A DNA stretch of 64,000 nt from Porphyridium purpureum (taxonomy: Eukaryota > Rhodophyta > Bangiophyceae > Porphyridiales > Porphyridiaceae): contig VRMN01000021.1 in the NCBI GenBank assembly GCA_008690995.1, positions 1 to 64,000 of the forward strand. Reading direction: 5' to 3'. The translations under genes and the position numbers were made by a program. This document shows, piece by piece, positions 19,105 to 28,923 of this stretch; within the stretch, counting starts at the first letter, position 1; the number at the start of each line of letters is the position of its first letter. The notes under the pieces are model-generated. The model saw only the letters and a list, made by a program, of their open reading frames with translations. It made no database searches and had not been told where the DNA came from.

Positions 19105-20605
19105 GTTTAGATAGACGCGGGGTTGGCGGATAACATTCAGGAACGTCAGAGAAGGAAATAATGGGTGCGAGGCACCAAAGCACGTGTACAGAAACCGTGT
19201 AAAACCGAGCGGATGTACGAATTTGGCTCTGGTGCTGTACCTTTCGGTCAAGCTGGGATCGAACAAGCGCCAGGTCTTTACTTACTCTGCCAACATGACT
19301 AAAACCCAGCCAAAGGCTAAACGGCAGGCATGCTGAGGCCCGCGCCTGGGTTTAGCGACGCTTGGACACGAACCGTGAGATTTCGGGACTCTTTTCGACA
19401 GGCGAGGTGCCGCCGCGCCTTGTGCGTCGGACGAAAAGAATGAGCTTCCACGGATGTCAGTAATCTTACGTGGCGGATAGCGCATCACCGTGCCCAAAGA
19501 TGTACACTTCAAGATTAAATTGCGCGGAGACCAAGCTTTTGGAAAAGTGAGGTCTGGACTGAACGTGAGTTGCCCGGCCGAGTGCACACAAATGGCTCCT
19601 TATTTCGCGGGAGAGATGCTTCATAGCAGTCTAGCAAGTAAGTGCTTGCACTTTACTTTCCGTCGTCACAGCATTGCAGCTTTCGTCACTAGCCGGGTTT
19701 TTTTGTGCTTTACATTGCTTTGCTCTGCTGTGTACTACACCCGCAGCCACTACAACCCCTCTCTCACCTACAGGCACCCGCCCGGATCGAACCCCGACAC
19801 CAACAGCACACCAACCTCTCCTCGCACTTCGATCCCTCCTTTACTTTTCGTTTAGCTCGGGCCGCACGGCGGCGTGGATTATATACTGCCGCAAAGCCCT
19901 GGATCTAACTCAGTGGTGGGTTTGGATGGGGTTTTGGAGGGTGGACTGTACTATGGAGTACAGGTGCTACATGTGTACAGTGCATGGGGTGTACAGTATA
20001 GCAGCTCGTCTACCAAAGTAGCTTTTTCACCGCAACACTTCCAACACGGCATCCGTACCATCGCTCTCCTTTCTTCCAAGGAAATGCTCTTGTCCAGACG
20101 CTCTATGCCTTCGTGATGGGCGGAAGGCGGAAGTCGCTTGCAGAAAACTTGGATTAAGCAAGTGAACTTCCTGCAAACGTGCGCTTTCTTGCAAAGTAAA
20201 GCGGAAGTTCCAGCCTGCAAATCAACACGCATCAACCGACAAAATCACGATACGCACTACCGGTAGTGGCTAAAGATGTGGGCAGCCTGTTTCCTACACG
20301 TGAGTGCTTTTGTTGGCCAATGGTTAGGAGCTGCACGTTTGCAAGCGATCCAAGAAAATCGACGGCTGCGACTACAGCAGTTGTCTTAGCTGTATCGAAG
20401 GGTAGCACTGGCATGGAGTCCGGGAACATCATCGTTGGTGACGTGACTTGAAGCTAGAATTCTTTGACCTGCTTGTTGCTACCGGTGGCAATGCGCGCTT
20501 TAATGCTTCCGAATTCATAATTCGCAGTATACTTTTCGGCCAGAAAAAGAAATGCGGGAGTGACTGTTATCCGCCAGCCCCGCGGATACCTAGTCTTCAC
20601 TGGAT
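19105..20605. other. Gene-poor stretch with an orphan GTAC cluster
   Basis: No gene is recognised. At 19946-19995 lie four GTAC sites (G at about 19948, 19958, 19975 and 19991), the same motif seen in host promoters, but no gene of support flanks them. A TATATA-like string lies at about 19880. Around 19490-19590 a short + frame looks protein-like but cannot be assigned. Confidence 0.45.
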
Positions 20606-20679
20606 CCTTGCTGTGGCCTTGCTGTGGCCTTGCTGTGGCCTTGCTGTAGCCTTGCTGTAGCCTTGCTGTAGCCTTGCTG
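20606..20679. repeat. Second 11-bp minisatellite (CCTTGCTGTGG)
   Basis: About 6-7 tandem copies of an 11-bp unit are present. The left copies read CCTTGCTGTGG and the right copies CCTTGCTGTAG, so a variant has spread along one half. It differs in sequence from the array at 18866 but has the same period. Confidence 0.9.
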
Positions 20680-20740
20680 GTGCACTGTCATTTTTTCTCA
20701 CAGTGCTACCCGGCGAGCTGGAGAACACGGGGCGGCAGTC

Positions 20741-20749
20741 TATATAAAG
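20741..20749 (+). promoter_or_regulatory. TATA box and purine leader
   Basis: TATATAAAG is followed by a purine-rich leader with GGGACAGAAAGGAAGAAGAG. A similar cassette (TATAAAAG, then GGGACAGAGAAAAGAAGAG) occurs at 37402, and a TATA box also lies at 43459. These may be promoter/R regions of old LTRs. No downstream gene is supported here. Confidence 0.4.
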
Positions 20750-21268
20750 GCGTGGAGACCCGCGAGCAGGCTCGGGGACAGAAAGGAAGAAGAGAGAGAG
20801 GTAGCGAAGGGGAGAGAAGAAGGAGAGGGAAAGTAAAAGGAAAAGGAGGTTCATAACAGTGACGCTCCGCCAGGCCTAACCTTAGGTCCCTCATGCGTAC
20901 AAGCTGGAGCATGTCCAACCCTTTGCCTGTCATCTGGCGCACCTCGAATAAGATAGTCCTGAAGGCGACGTATCTATGCTTTGCTGTTGCCTGGGTTACG
21001 CACTCACGATATGTGTATGCCACGCTCTTGCTTTATTGCCAAGAACCTGCTTGCGAGTCGGATTTTCGCTCCAGTTTTCGGCTCGCAACATCGTCAGTCT
21101 CTTTGGCTGATGAAGGCGCGACATCGTGCAGCGTCTTTAGGAAATCCTCGATGAGCGCTCCACGTCACAAAGTGCGTTGCTTGACGGCTGTTCATAAGTT
21201 TGCTTGTCTTCAGCCACCCTTTCTCCTCCTGGGGCGCAGAATTGCTAGACTGCCTGCTTTTTCTCAAA

Positions 21269-21560
21269 TGTCACAAACGGAGCTTCTTTTCTTTCCTTCT
21301 TCTTCTCTCCTCCTCTACCTACTCTCTTCTTCCTAGCCTTTTTTCTTCGTTCGGCTGCCGCTCGCTCTGTTTTATACCCGCCTTCCGGCGCCGCAACGGC
21401 TTGCCCGGCGGGTTCAGCCCTCGGAATAACCCAATCCCGCGGCCCTCAACATAACTCAGCTGTACCACACGGTACACCCACAGCTGTACTTTCAGTACAC
21501 TTAGGGACTGTACCTCTGCGTACTCGCTGTACTGAGACCTGCATCAGGTCGCTCGCGACA
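21269..21560 (-). repeat. 3' LTR of chromovirus
   Basis: This 292-bp terminal repeat is paired with 27203-27494. On the element's strand it starts TGTCGCGA and ends TTGTGACA. Seven GTAC sites lie in its first part (21462-21532), and a TATAAAA lies at about 21370-21376, roughly 90 bp further along the element's strand, giving a promoter layout like that of host genes here. Confidence 0.95.
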
Positions 21561-22084
21561 TCCCACACTTCCCGCTTATCCACAGCGACCATTGCGATAG
21601 CGTGTTCTAAGCCCACGCGCCGCATGCATAGCAGCCGTTCCCGTGCCGCTCAACAGGTTCAAGCACAATGAGCTGAGATCGAGCGGACGAAGTACAGTGT
21701 AAGCTGACAGGGTACAGTGCCAGCAACAGGGCCAAAAAAATAAGGTGGCCGGTGCCGCTCACAAGTGACGCCCACTGACAAGACCCCGTACAGGCTGCCA
21801 TCCCCCTCCCCCGCTAACCTTAAAGGAAAGGTGCGCTGTTACGGCTCTGCCCAATGTCACCCCGGGGAATTACCCTAGCCACGGATCCCCAGCATTTCAC
21901 AGGGGCAGTTTTCTCTAATCAGGGAGTGCCTAAGATCCTCTTCAATTCTCGTTTGCCAAACTGCCGAAATTTAGAGTATATACACCCCCAAATATGGACT
22001 CAGGTACAGTATTACTGTACTTCACTGTACACAGACTGTACTTCATTTTGTTCTTTATCATTCGTTCTACCGTCTTGCTGCGGG

Positions 22085-22212
22085 CACGGCTCCTTCTTTA
22101 CCGTCCAGCCATGGACACAGCTCCTTCTTTAATGTCCAGCAACGGACACAGCTCCTTCTTTATAGTCCAGCAACGGACCCAGCTCCTTCTTTACCGTCCA
22201 GCCACGGACACT
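22085..22212. repeat. 31-bp tandem repeat inside chromovirus
   Basis: Four copies of a 31-bp unit beginning GCTCCTTCTTTA and ending GGACACA lie between the pol stop and the 3' LTR. Copies vary at a few positions. CTCCTTCTTT resembles part of the pyrimidine-rich LTR start (AGCTTCTTTTCTTTCC), so the unit may be derived from it. Confidence 0.8.
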
Positions 22213-22268
22213 CCATCTTTATTCGAACATTTTTTTTGAGAGCAGCGACGGCCGATAGCCACCCAGCG

Positions 22269-25200
22269 TCAAACACCTTCTGCCATGTCTCGGTACGCGG
22301 CTACCAGCATGGGCGGGAGCGTCTTCTCAGCCTCCCATGTGTCGCCTCGCTTCCCCATACCCCGCCATCTCACCTTGTACTCGCGGCCTCCACCCGCAGC
22401 CCGATCTTCCACAATTGCCTCCACCACCCAACTTGCATCTCCTCCAGCGAACACGTTCGTGCCGGCCATGTCTACCACGTCCGGGTCTGCCTTGTGCAAG
22501 CGGTTCACATGCACGAGCTGGCCATGGAGCTCTGCGTCATCTCGGCCGTTTGCGCTGACCACGACTGCGTGAACCCCGTTCCGCTTTGTGATGCGGAAAG
22601 GTCCGAGCCACGGCTTTGTCAGCTTGCGACCCTGCCTCGTACTTGGGCACCACACGTATACGATGTCGCCCTCGGCAAACGTTTCCTTGTTCCGATGAAT
22701 GTTTCTGTCATAGTACCTTGCAAACCTCTCGGCGTTCTCCGACATCTTATTCCCGGCGAGCCGATAGGCGCGCGCCAGCTGTGCGGAGATATCTTGCGGT
22801 TGCTGGCCCCCTTCAACCGCTCGCGGTCCGGCCATGCTTGCCCAGTCCTTGGCTGGCGACCCAAACATCATTTCGTACGGCGAGAAGCCGGTGGCTGCGT
22901 GGCGCGACGTGTTGTACGCGTAGGTTACAACGGACAGCCACCTATCCCAGTCGCGCGAGCTTGCACTGACGTACGCCGACAGCATCTTGCACAGGGTCGC
23001 ATTGAAGCGCTCCACCCTTCCGTTCGTCTGCGGGTGGTAGGCTGTCGTCATGAGCCTCCGGATTCCGAGTCTGGCGCAAAGCGACGTGATCACCTCACCG
23101 ACAAAGTTTGAGCCCCGGTCGGACAAGATGGACTCCGGCGGGCCAAAGACAGTCAACCACGTCTGCAGGAAACTCCGCGCCACGGTCTCTGCCTTCTCGT
23201 CCGGGAGCGCCACGGCAACCGCCCATCGCGTCCAAGCATCCATCATGACGAGCACCTTGATATTTCCCGTTCGCGTCTCCGGACTGATGGTGAGGATGTC
23301 CATGCCTACAATTTCAAAGCGTCTGGACGCCGAGTACTGCACCATCGCCGCGTTCCGGCGGGGTGGTGGTGCCTTGCGCGCTGTGCACTCGTGGCAGCAC
23401 CGAACGAACTTCCGAACGTCTTCTGTCCACCCGGGCCACCACCACTGCGCGTCGGCTATCCTCGCCGCCGTCCTCGCCGTCCCCATGTGAGCTGACAGCG
23501 GGGCTCCGTGATAGACGTTGAGAACTGCCGACACAAGCGCGTCAGGGACCACCCGCCTGGGCATGTCTTTCAGCAACGCAAACACAATCCCGTCTTCGTC
23601 CACGATATACTCAGGGAAGGAGTACTTTGGCGCGGGTCCTGATAGGTTCTTGAGCTCCGCGCAGATTTGCTCGTCCTCTGCGTACGCTGCTCTGAGCTCG
23701 TCGTCCGTGGGCACAGCGTATAGCGCCCCACTGTCTTGCGTGTCCCGTACCTCCCGGACCTCTTCTTCCGTGCCAGTGTCCAGAGGAGTACGCGATAGCG
23801 CATCGGCCACGATATTCGCTGCGCCTGGCTTGTGCTTCACGTCAAACTCGAAATCTTGCACGCGCATGATCCACCTTGCCGTCCGACCCCGTGGCTCTTT
23901 CTGGCGAAGCAGCCACAGCAGCGCCGAGTGATCCGTCACGAGAATGAACTTCTTGCCGAACAGATAGTGCCTGAACTTTTCCATGGATAGTATGGCACCC
24001 AAGCACTCTTGCTCCGTGACGCTGTAGTTCAGCTCTGCGCCTCGGAATGCCCTTGAGTAAAAGGCCACCGGGCGCCGCTGGTCCCCTTGAAGCAAGACCG
24101 CGCCAATGCCCACCTGGCTCGCGTCGACTTCAAGAACCATCTCGGCGGCCGGATTGAATGCAACCAGGACTGCGCTACCGTCGTCCATCGGATCACCTAG
24201 CGCATGGCGTAGGTCTATGAACGCGGCGCGCTGGTCGTCCCCGAATCTGCTCGCCCACTCTGCGCCACCGGCCGTCTTCCGGTGGAAGCCACCTTTCTTG
24301 TCCGTCAATCCGAGCCCAGTCAGCGCTCGCCTCAGCGGGAGGGCACGCTCCTCGAAGTTCGGTATGAAGTTACGAAACCAGCCGACCAGTCCCAGGAACC
24401 GCTGCAGGTCCTTCGCTTCTTCTGGCTCTGGCCACTCCAGGATTGCCCGCGTCTTATCTACCCCAGGCCGCAAACCTTGCGGGCCAATGCGATGGCCCAG
24501 AAACTGTACTTCTGCCAGAGCAATCTTGCACTTGCGGGCCGACAGTGTAAGTCCCGACGCCGCGAACCTTCGCAAGATCTGACGAAGTCCTTCCACATGT
24601 TCCTCGAAGGTCTCATGTCCCACTGTCAGATCGTCAATGTAGATCTGCGCGTGTGCATGGCGCATAGGGCCCAAAATCCGGTTGTTGAGTCGCTGAAACG
24701 TTGGCGGGCTATTGCAGCAGCCCTGCGGCAGACGCGTGTATTCAAATAGCCCCTCACGTGTGATCATGGCAGTCAAATGCATGCTTTCTGGCGCAAGGGG
24801 CACCTGGAAAAACCCGTCCTTGAGATCGAGAGCGCTCTTCCATCGGCGCCTCGAAAGCCAGTCGAGCATCTCCCCAACGTCTGGGATTGGGTACCTGTCC
24901 TTGATTGTGATTGCATTGAGCGGGCGAAAGTCGGTAGTCATCCGATACGATCCATCTGGTTTCCGGATCAGTACGTTGGCTGCTGCACACTCCGACGTGC
25001 TCGGCTGCAGCACTCCCTTAGCGACAAGGGCTTCGACCAGGCTGCGCTCAGCCTCGTTCTCGGCCTCTGAGCGCCTGCGCACTTTGGCCACCAGAGGGCG
25101 CTGGCCCGGTTCGACAGTGATGGTGTGTTCCACCAGGTCCGTCAATCCCATGGACGGCCTGAACAGCACCCACGCCTCAGCTAGGACGTCGCCGACTCGT

Positions 25201-26021
25201 TTGCGCTGCTCGGGCTCGAGATGCCCAAGCTCGATGGCCGCGGCGTTGCGCAGGGCTTCCTCTTTCTCGGCCGCGTGCTTCTGCTCCAGCTGGGCGATTC
25301 GACGATCAATCTCGCCCGGTTCTTCAAGATGACCGATGTGTTCCGGGCCCGGCAGTCCATTCACTTGCTCGAACGGTAGAGAACCTCCACGCTTGAAGAA
25401 CACAGCTTGACCTGGCAGCACGGCCGCGACTTCTCGGACCTGGAAGTCCCAGCCGATCAAGAGATCTGTCTTGAGGTGTTCCGCCACTCGGACCGTCTCG
25501 CACGGAAACACGAAAGACCCGAGATGCAGATCCAGAAACCCAACGCTGACTCTGCCCAAGGAGGCGCCGTCCGGCCCTCGCGCTCCCCAACTTGACGGCT
25601 GCGTTTTCAAGCCGAGCCGGTCAGCCACGCTTGGGCTCACCCATGTTGAGTTTGCGCCCGTGTCCAGAACTGCCAGTGCGACCACTGCCTGGCCACATGC
25701 GGTGAGCTTCACCCGCAACGTCGGACTGTTGTCCGCACGCACGGCCAGCTCCGCGTCGCCGTCTTGTTCCTTGGCGTACGCCGCGCCTTGCAACTCTGCC
25801 TCACCTGAGGCATCGCCCGGCTCCCACCATTCCATGCAGGGGGCAGCTACTGCTTGCTGCCCCACTGCCCGTTTTTTGGTCCGTGGCTCAAGCCACCGTC
25901 CGGATACGGCGCACGTGGTGCTCCACCTTGGCCCGCGGGGCGATGCACTCCCCCATCGGCCCTTGGCCATCCATTGCGGCAATCCCTCTTCAAGTGTCCA
26001 AGCTCGCCACACTGCCAGCAC
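22269..26021 (-). CDS. pol: Chromovirus pol (PR-RT-RH-IN-chromodomain)
   Basis: This is an open frame of about 1250 codons. Recognisable parts in order are protease (LDTGANSTWV), reverse transcriptase (DFRPLNAITIKDRYPIPD, then QIYIDDLTV), RNase H (VTDHSALLWLL), integrase zinc finger and core (CCHECTARKAP; ILSDRGSNFVGE; TAYHPQTNGRVERFN), and a C-terminal chromodomain. The chromodomain reads EAIVEDR, then EYKVRWRGMGKRGDTWEAE, encoded around 22293-22433. In chromoviruses such domains bind modified histone tails and steer integration. The frame overlaps gag by about 175 bp. Confidence 0.95.
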   Translation of the reverse strand: MLAVWRAWTLEEGLPQWMAKGRWGSASPRGPRWSTTCAVSGRWLEPRTKKRAVGQQAVAAPCMEWWEPGDASGEAELQGAAYAKEQDGDAELAVRADNSPTLRVKLTACGQAVVALAVLDTGANSTWVSPSVADRLGLKTQPSSWGARGPDGASLGRVSVGFLDLHLGSFVFPCETVRVAEHLKTDLLIGWDFQVREVAAVLPGQAVFFKRGGSLPFEQVNGLPGPEHIGHLEEPGEIDRRIAQLEQKHAAEKEEALRNAAAIELGHLEPEQRKRVGDVLAEAWVLFRPSMGLTDLVEHTITVEPGQRPLVAKVRRRSEAENEAERSLVEALVAKGVLQPSTSECAAANVLIRKPDGSYRMTTDFRPLNAITIKDRYPIPDVGEMLDWLSRRRWKSALDLKDGFFQVPLAPESMHLTAMITREGLFEYTRLPQGCCNSPPTFQRLNNRILGPMRHAHAQIYIDDLTVGHETFEEHVEGLRQILRRFAASGLTLSARKCKIALAEVQFLGHRIGPQGLRPGVDKTRAILEWPEPEEAKDLQRFLGLVGWFRNFIPNFEERALPLRRALTGLGLTDKKGGFHRKTAGGAEWASRFGDDQRAAFIDLRHALGDPMDDGSAVLVAFNPAAEMVLEVDASQVGIGAVLLQGDQRRPVAFYSRAFRGAELNYSVTEQECLGAILSMEKFRHYLFGKKFILVTDHSALLWLLRQKEPRGRTARWIMRVQDFEFDVKHKPGAANIVADALSRTPLDTGTEEEVREVRDTQDSGALYAVPTDDELRAAYAEDEQICAELKNLSGPAPKYSFPEYIVDEDGIVFALLKDMPRRVVPDALVSAVLNVYHGAPLSAHMGTARTAARIADAQWWWPGWTEDVRKFVRCCHECTARKAPPPRRNAAMVQYSASRRFEIVGMDILTISPETRTGNIKVLVMMDAWTRWAVAVALPDEKAETVARSFLQTWLTVFGPPESILSDRGSNFVGEVITSLCARLGIRRLMTTAYHPQTNGRVERFNATLCKMLSAYVSASSRDWDRWLSVVTYAYNTSRHAATGFSPYEMMFGSPAKDWASMAGPRAVEGGQQPQDISAQLARAYRLAGNKMSENAERFARYYDRNIHRNKETFAEGDIVYVWCPSTRQGRKLTKPWLGPFRITKRNGVHAVVVSANGRDDAELHGQLVHVNRLHKADPDVVDMAGTNVFAGGDASWVVEAIVEDRAAGGGREYKVRWRGMGKRGDTWEAEKTLPPMLVAAYRDMAEGV

Positions 26022-27145
26022 TGCGGCTGTCCGGGCAAAGCAGTCGGAAGGGCTTGGCGCTTGGCCTGTGGCCCGAAGCTCTCGACCTGGTACACATCCT
26101 CTGCGTACAGGCCGTAGTCACGACCGCGCTTCTGGATCGTCGTGCCCGGGACCTCGCCTATGCGGCCCACTCTCTCGCGGCCAAGCGGGCGTTGCTGGCC
26201 AAACGGAGGAAGCGGGCGACTCGGTAGACCCTTCAAACCATCTTCACCGACGTGGTCCACCAGAGCTGAGCGCAGCTTGGTGAACGAGACGCTCACGCCG
26301 ATCATGCGGACCGTGTTCTTCAAGAACGCGGAGTCCATGGCTTCGATCAACACGTCCTTCTTGTCCTCGTCGTCCATCTTGAGCCCGTCAGCCTTGGTCT
26401 CCAGGTCGTTCAGAAAGACACTCAAGCTGGCTTTCCCCGGTTGGAACTTCATGCGGCGGAGCTCGGCTTTCAAAGCCTGGCGGTGCTCGACATTGAAAAA
26501 CATGGACTCCAGTGCCTTCCACACACGGTTCGCTGCGCCGGGCCCTGCCGCATCGACATCTTTGATCACGGCTTGGTACCTTGACACCGCGGGCCCACCA
26601 AAGCAAGCGCTGATGTGCTCCGCGACATTGTCCCTTGCGAGGCCAAGTGTGTCCGCGTGCGACTCCCAGCAGGTCCGCGACGCGAAGAAATGAGCGTCAC
26701 CTGGGGCCTTGATAAGAACTTGAGCACTGCGGACCGCCTCGCGAAAGGTTGCTGCGAGCTTCAACTGCTCCTCCCAGAACGACCGATCCATGGTACGGCC
26801 CGAGGTCTGCGCCGAGTTGCGGCTGTGCGCCTGGGCCTCCAGTTCAGCAACGCGAGCGCGAAGGGCCATCACTTCGGCTCCGCCCGGTGCAGCTAGGTCT
26901 CCAACCGGGACAACGGACTCTGCGTCGGCTGCGGCTTCCAGGTGACCTGGCGTCCCCTGCTCATTGTCGACAGCTTCACCCTGGTGCTCCACGACAGGCC
27001 CGTCTTCTGGCGCTGGGCCCCCGGCACGAGCGGCCCCTGCTTCGATGATCGCGGATCCGCTGCGTGGCTCCCCAAGTCCTGCCACAACTGCTGCCTCGCG
27101 AGGCCCACCTGCCTCTCCAACTCCTGCCCCACGCCCACGCGCCAT
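25847..27145 (-). CDS. gag: Chromovirus gag
   Basis: The frame is 432 codons from the ATG at 27145. The Glu/Ala/Gly-rich N-terminus is followed by a capsid-like helical region (for example FFNVEHRQALKAELRRMKF and LSVFLNDLETKADGL) and a single CCHC zinc knuckle CWQCGELGHLKRDC near the C-terminus. This matches Ty3/gypsy Gag. Confidence 0.9.
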   Translation of the reverse strand: MARGRGAGVGEAGGPREAAVVAGLGEPRSGSAIIEAGAARAGGPAPEDGPVVEHQGEAVDNEQGTPGHLEAAADAESVVPVGDLAAPGGAEVMALRARVAELEAQAHSRNSAQTSGRTMDRSFWEEQLKLAATFREAVRSAQVLIKAPGDAHFFASRTCWESHADTLGLARDNVAEHISACFGGPAVSRYQAVIKDVDAAGPGAANRVWKALESMFFNVEHRQALKAELRRMKFQPGKASLSVFLNDLETKADGLKMDDEDKKDVLIEAMDSAFLKNTVRMIGVSVSFTKLRSALVDHVGEDGLKGLPSRPLPPFGQQRPLGRERVGRIGEVPGTTIQKRGRDYGLYAEDVYQVESFGPQAKRQALPTALPGQPQCWQCGELGHLKRDCRNGWPRADGGVHRPAGQGGAPRAPYPDGGLSHGPKNGQWGSKQ

Positions 27146-27202
27146 CCTATCCCACTCCCAACCCCACACTTCCTCGCTCCCACACGACCAATTTGCAAAT
27201 TA

Positions 27203-27494
27203 TGTCACAAACGGAGCTTCTTTTCTTTCCTTCTTCTTCTCTCCTCCTCTACCTACTCTCTTCTTCCTAGCCTTTTTTCTTCGTTCGGCTGCCGCTCGCT
27301 CTGTTTTATACCCGCCTTCCGGCGCCGCAACGGCTTGCCCGGCGGGTTCAGCCCTCGGAATAACCCAATCCCGCGGCCCTCAACATAACTCAGCTGTACC
27401 ACACGGTACACCCACAGCTGTACTTTCAGTACACTTAGGGACTGTACCTCTGCGTACTCGCTGTACTGAGACCTGCATCAGGTCGCTCGCGACA
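27203..27494 (-). repeat. 5' LTR of chromovirus
   Basis: This is the second copy of the 292-bp repeat, upstream of gag on the element's strand. By eye it has the same sequence as the left copy, including the GTAC cluster and TATA box, and would serve as the element's promoter. Confidence 0.95.
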
Positions 27495-27498
27495 CAAA

Positions 27499-28918
27499 AC
27501 GTCGGCCCAGACCTACACATTTCAGGGCCAACTAGCCATCGCCTATTCCCTGCTTCTCCCTGCTTCTCCGCCTGTAAAATGTTTGACCCCTCCCTCGCAC
27601 TTTCCTCGGTCTTCACATTCTCGACCGGGTGCGCTTCTCTTTTCTCCGGTGGCTTGATCCTGCCCTCTAACGTTTCGGCCTCTGGTTGTGCATCACGTTC
27701 TGCTGGTGAATCGCGCGGTGCTGTGCCTCTCGCTCCATCTCGAGCCGTATTGCGGGGCCCGTGGATGTCATTTACATGGCGTAGTGAATCTTTTGCATTC
27801 ACACGGGACGCTTAATAGGCGTCCAGGGGCACCGACGCTTTTGCAAATGGTAGTCCGTCTTCACAATGTCGAATCGTAGAAAAAGGAATGCGCATCATCG
27901 ATTCTTGTGCTGGCTATCCTATCCTGCAAGAACTCGCTGCTGGACCGGTCTGAACTGTATCCACACCTAATTCAAACGTTCCATGAGCTGCGTCGACTTC
28001 TGCTGGGTAGATCAGTTGATCCACATACTCAACCTTTACGTCAGAATTGTCCTCCTTAACTAAGCTATCGCCATTTCGTTGCCTTTAATATTGTCATCAA
28101 GGGTCATTTGCTCCTCATGGTCTCGTTTATTTTCCGCACGGGATAGTGGCGTCTCGTCTGTGCCTGTTGGAATGCCGCATTATTCACTCGCACTGAAGAC
28201 TTTACTTATTGCAGTAGAATTCCAAGGGTCATTTAATTGCCCGTTTTTACGGGGTTGAGAGAAAAAGAGATAAAAGAATTGGCTAGCGAGGATAGCGAGG
28301 AAAGAGTTTATAATAATTGCCAGGAGAAACCTAGAACCCATACATGGAGTTGGTGCGTGGGTGTCCATTGCGTGGCTACGCTTGTGAGGAAGCTTCACGC
28401 TTTTCTTCTCCAAATATCAGAACGAGTACGTTGCCGTGCTCCTACGTGTAGTTTCGGACATTCCGAAGTCAGGATATGCTCATCTTATTCGATCGAAGGA
28501 TGACAAGGGATAGCCCGAGGACGCGCTCCAGGGCAGTGACCGTTGGATCGACGCGTGCTCCCGGCCATGCCAGAGGCTCCCCGTCGCCAACTTTAAGTGA
28601 TACGGTCGACCCAGTGGGTGCGGGATCGACGGGCATGGATCACACTGCGAGCAGTAGCCTATGACTGTCGAGTGCCCCTGGTACGTACCGGGTGGCCGGG
28701 CAGCAGCTTCGTAAATCTGGAAATAGGGATGAGGACGAAACGAGCGAATACCCGTGGCCAGCCATTAGCTTCGAAAGCCCGAACTGGGAGTGGCTTCTTC
28801 GCTCGCGTGAATATCTTACCTGGGATGAGGTTTTGTCGGTGACTTTTAATCAAATCGTCACGTTGGAAAGGTTGCGTGCCCCCCAGGCCGTTCGTAACGA
28901 TGCAGTTTGCCAGGTACG
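27499..28918. other. Spacer between two gypsy elements
   Basis: About 1.4 kb has no confident gene. A minus-strand frame at about 27500-27800 is strongly hydrophilic and protein-like (Glu/Arg/Pro-rich) and abuts the chromovirus insertion point. A + frame at about 28692-28915 (ESPNWEWLLRSREYLTWDEV) abuts the second element. Both may be coding remnants hit by insertions. Neither can be assigned. Confidence 0.4.
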
Positions 28919-28923
28919 CTATC

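Larger units (their letters stand above)
21269..27494 (-). mobile_element. Young Ty3/gypsy chromovirus, looks whole
   Basis: This LTR retrotransposon lies on the minus strand and is about 6.2 kb. Terminal repeats of 292 bp (TGTCACA...GCGACA) lie at 21269-21560 and 27203-27494 and look identical by eye. They are flanked by a CAAA duplication at 21265-21268 and 27495-27498. Order from the 5' end: gag with a CCHC knuckle, then protease, RT (YIDD), RNase H, integrase and a C-terminal chromodomain. Gag and pol overlap in different frames, as is common in the family. I see no break. LTR identity implies a very recent insertion. A purine-rich stretch precedes the 3' LTR. The 700 bp between pol and the 3' LTR holds GTAC sites and a 31-bp tandem repeat. 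Confidence 0.95.

Noticed and set aside
18822-19266. Repetitive open frames over the 11-bp minisatellite on both strands
   Set aside because: They exist because the repeat unit lacks stops in several frames; there is no independent coding evidence.
19235-19315. tRNA-like string with GTTCGATCC on the minus strand
   Set aside because: The distance from an A-box-like string is about 8 nt too short for an anticodon arm and no acceptor stem pairs.
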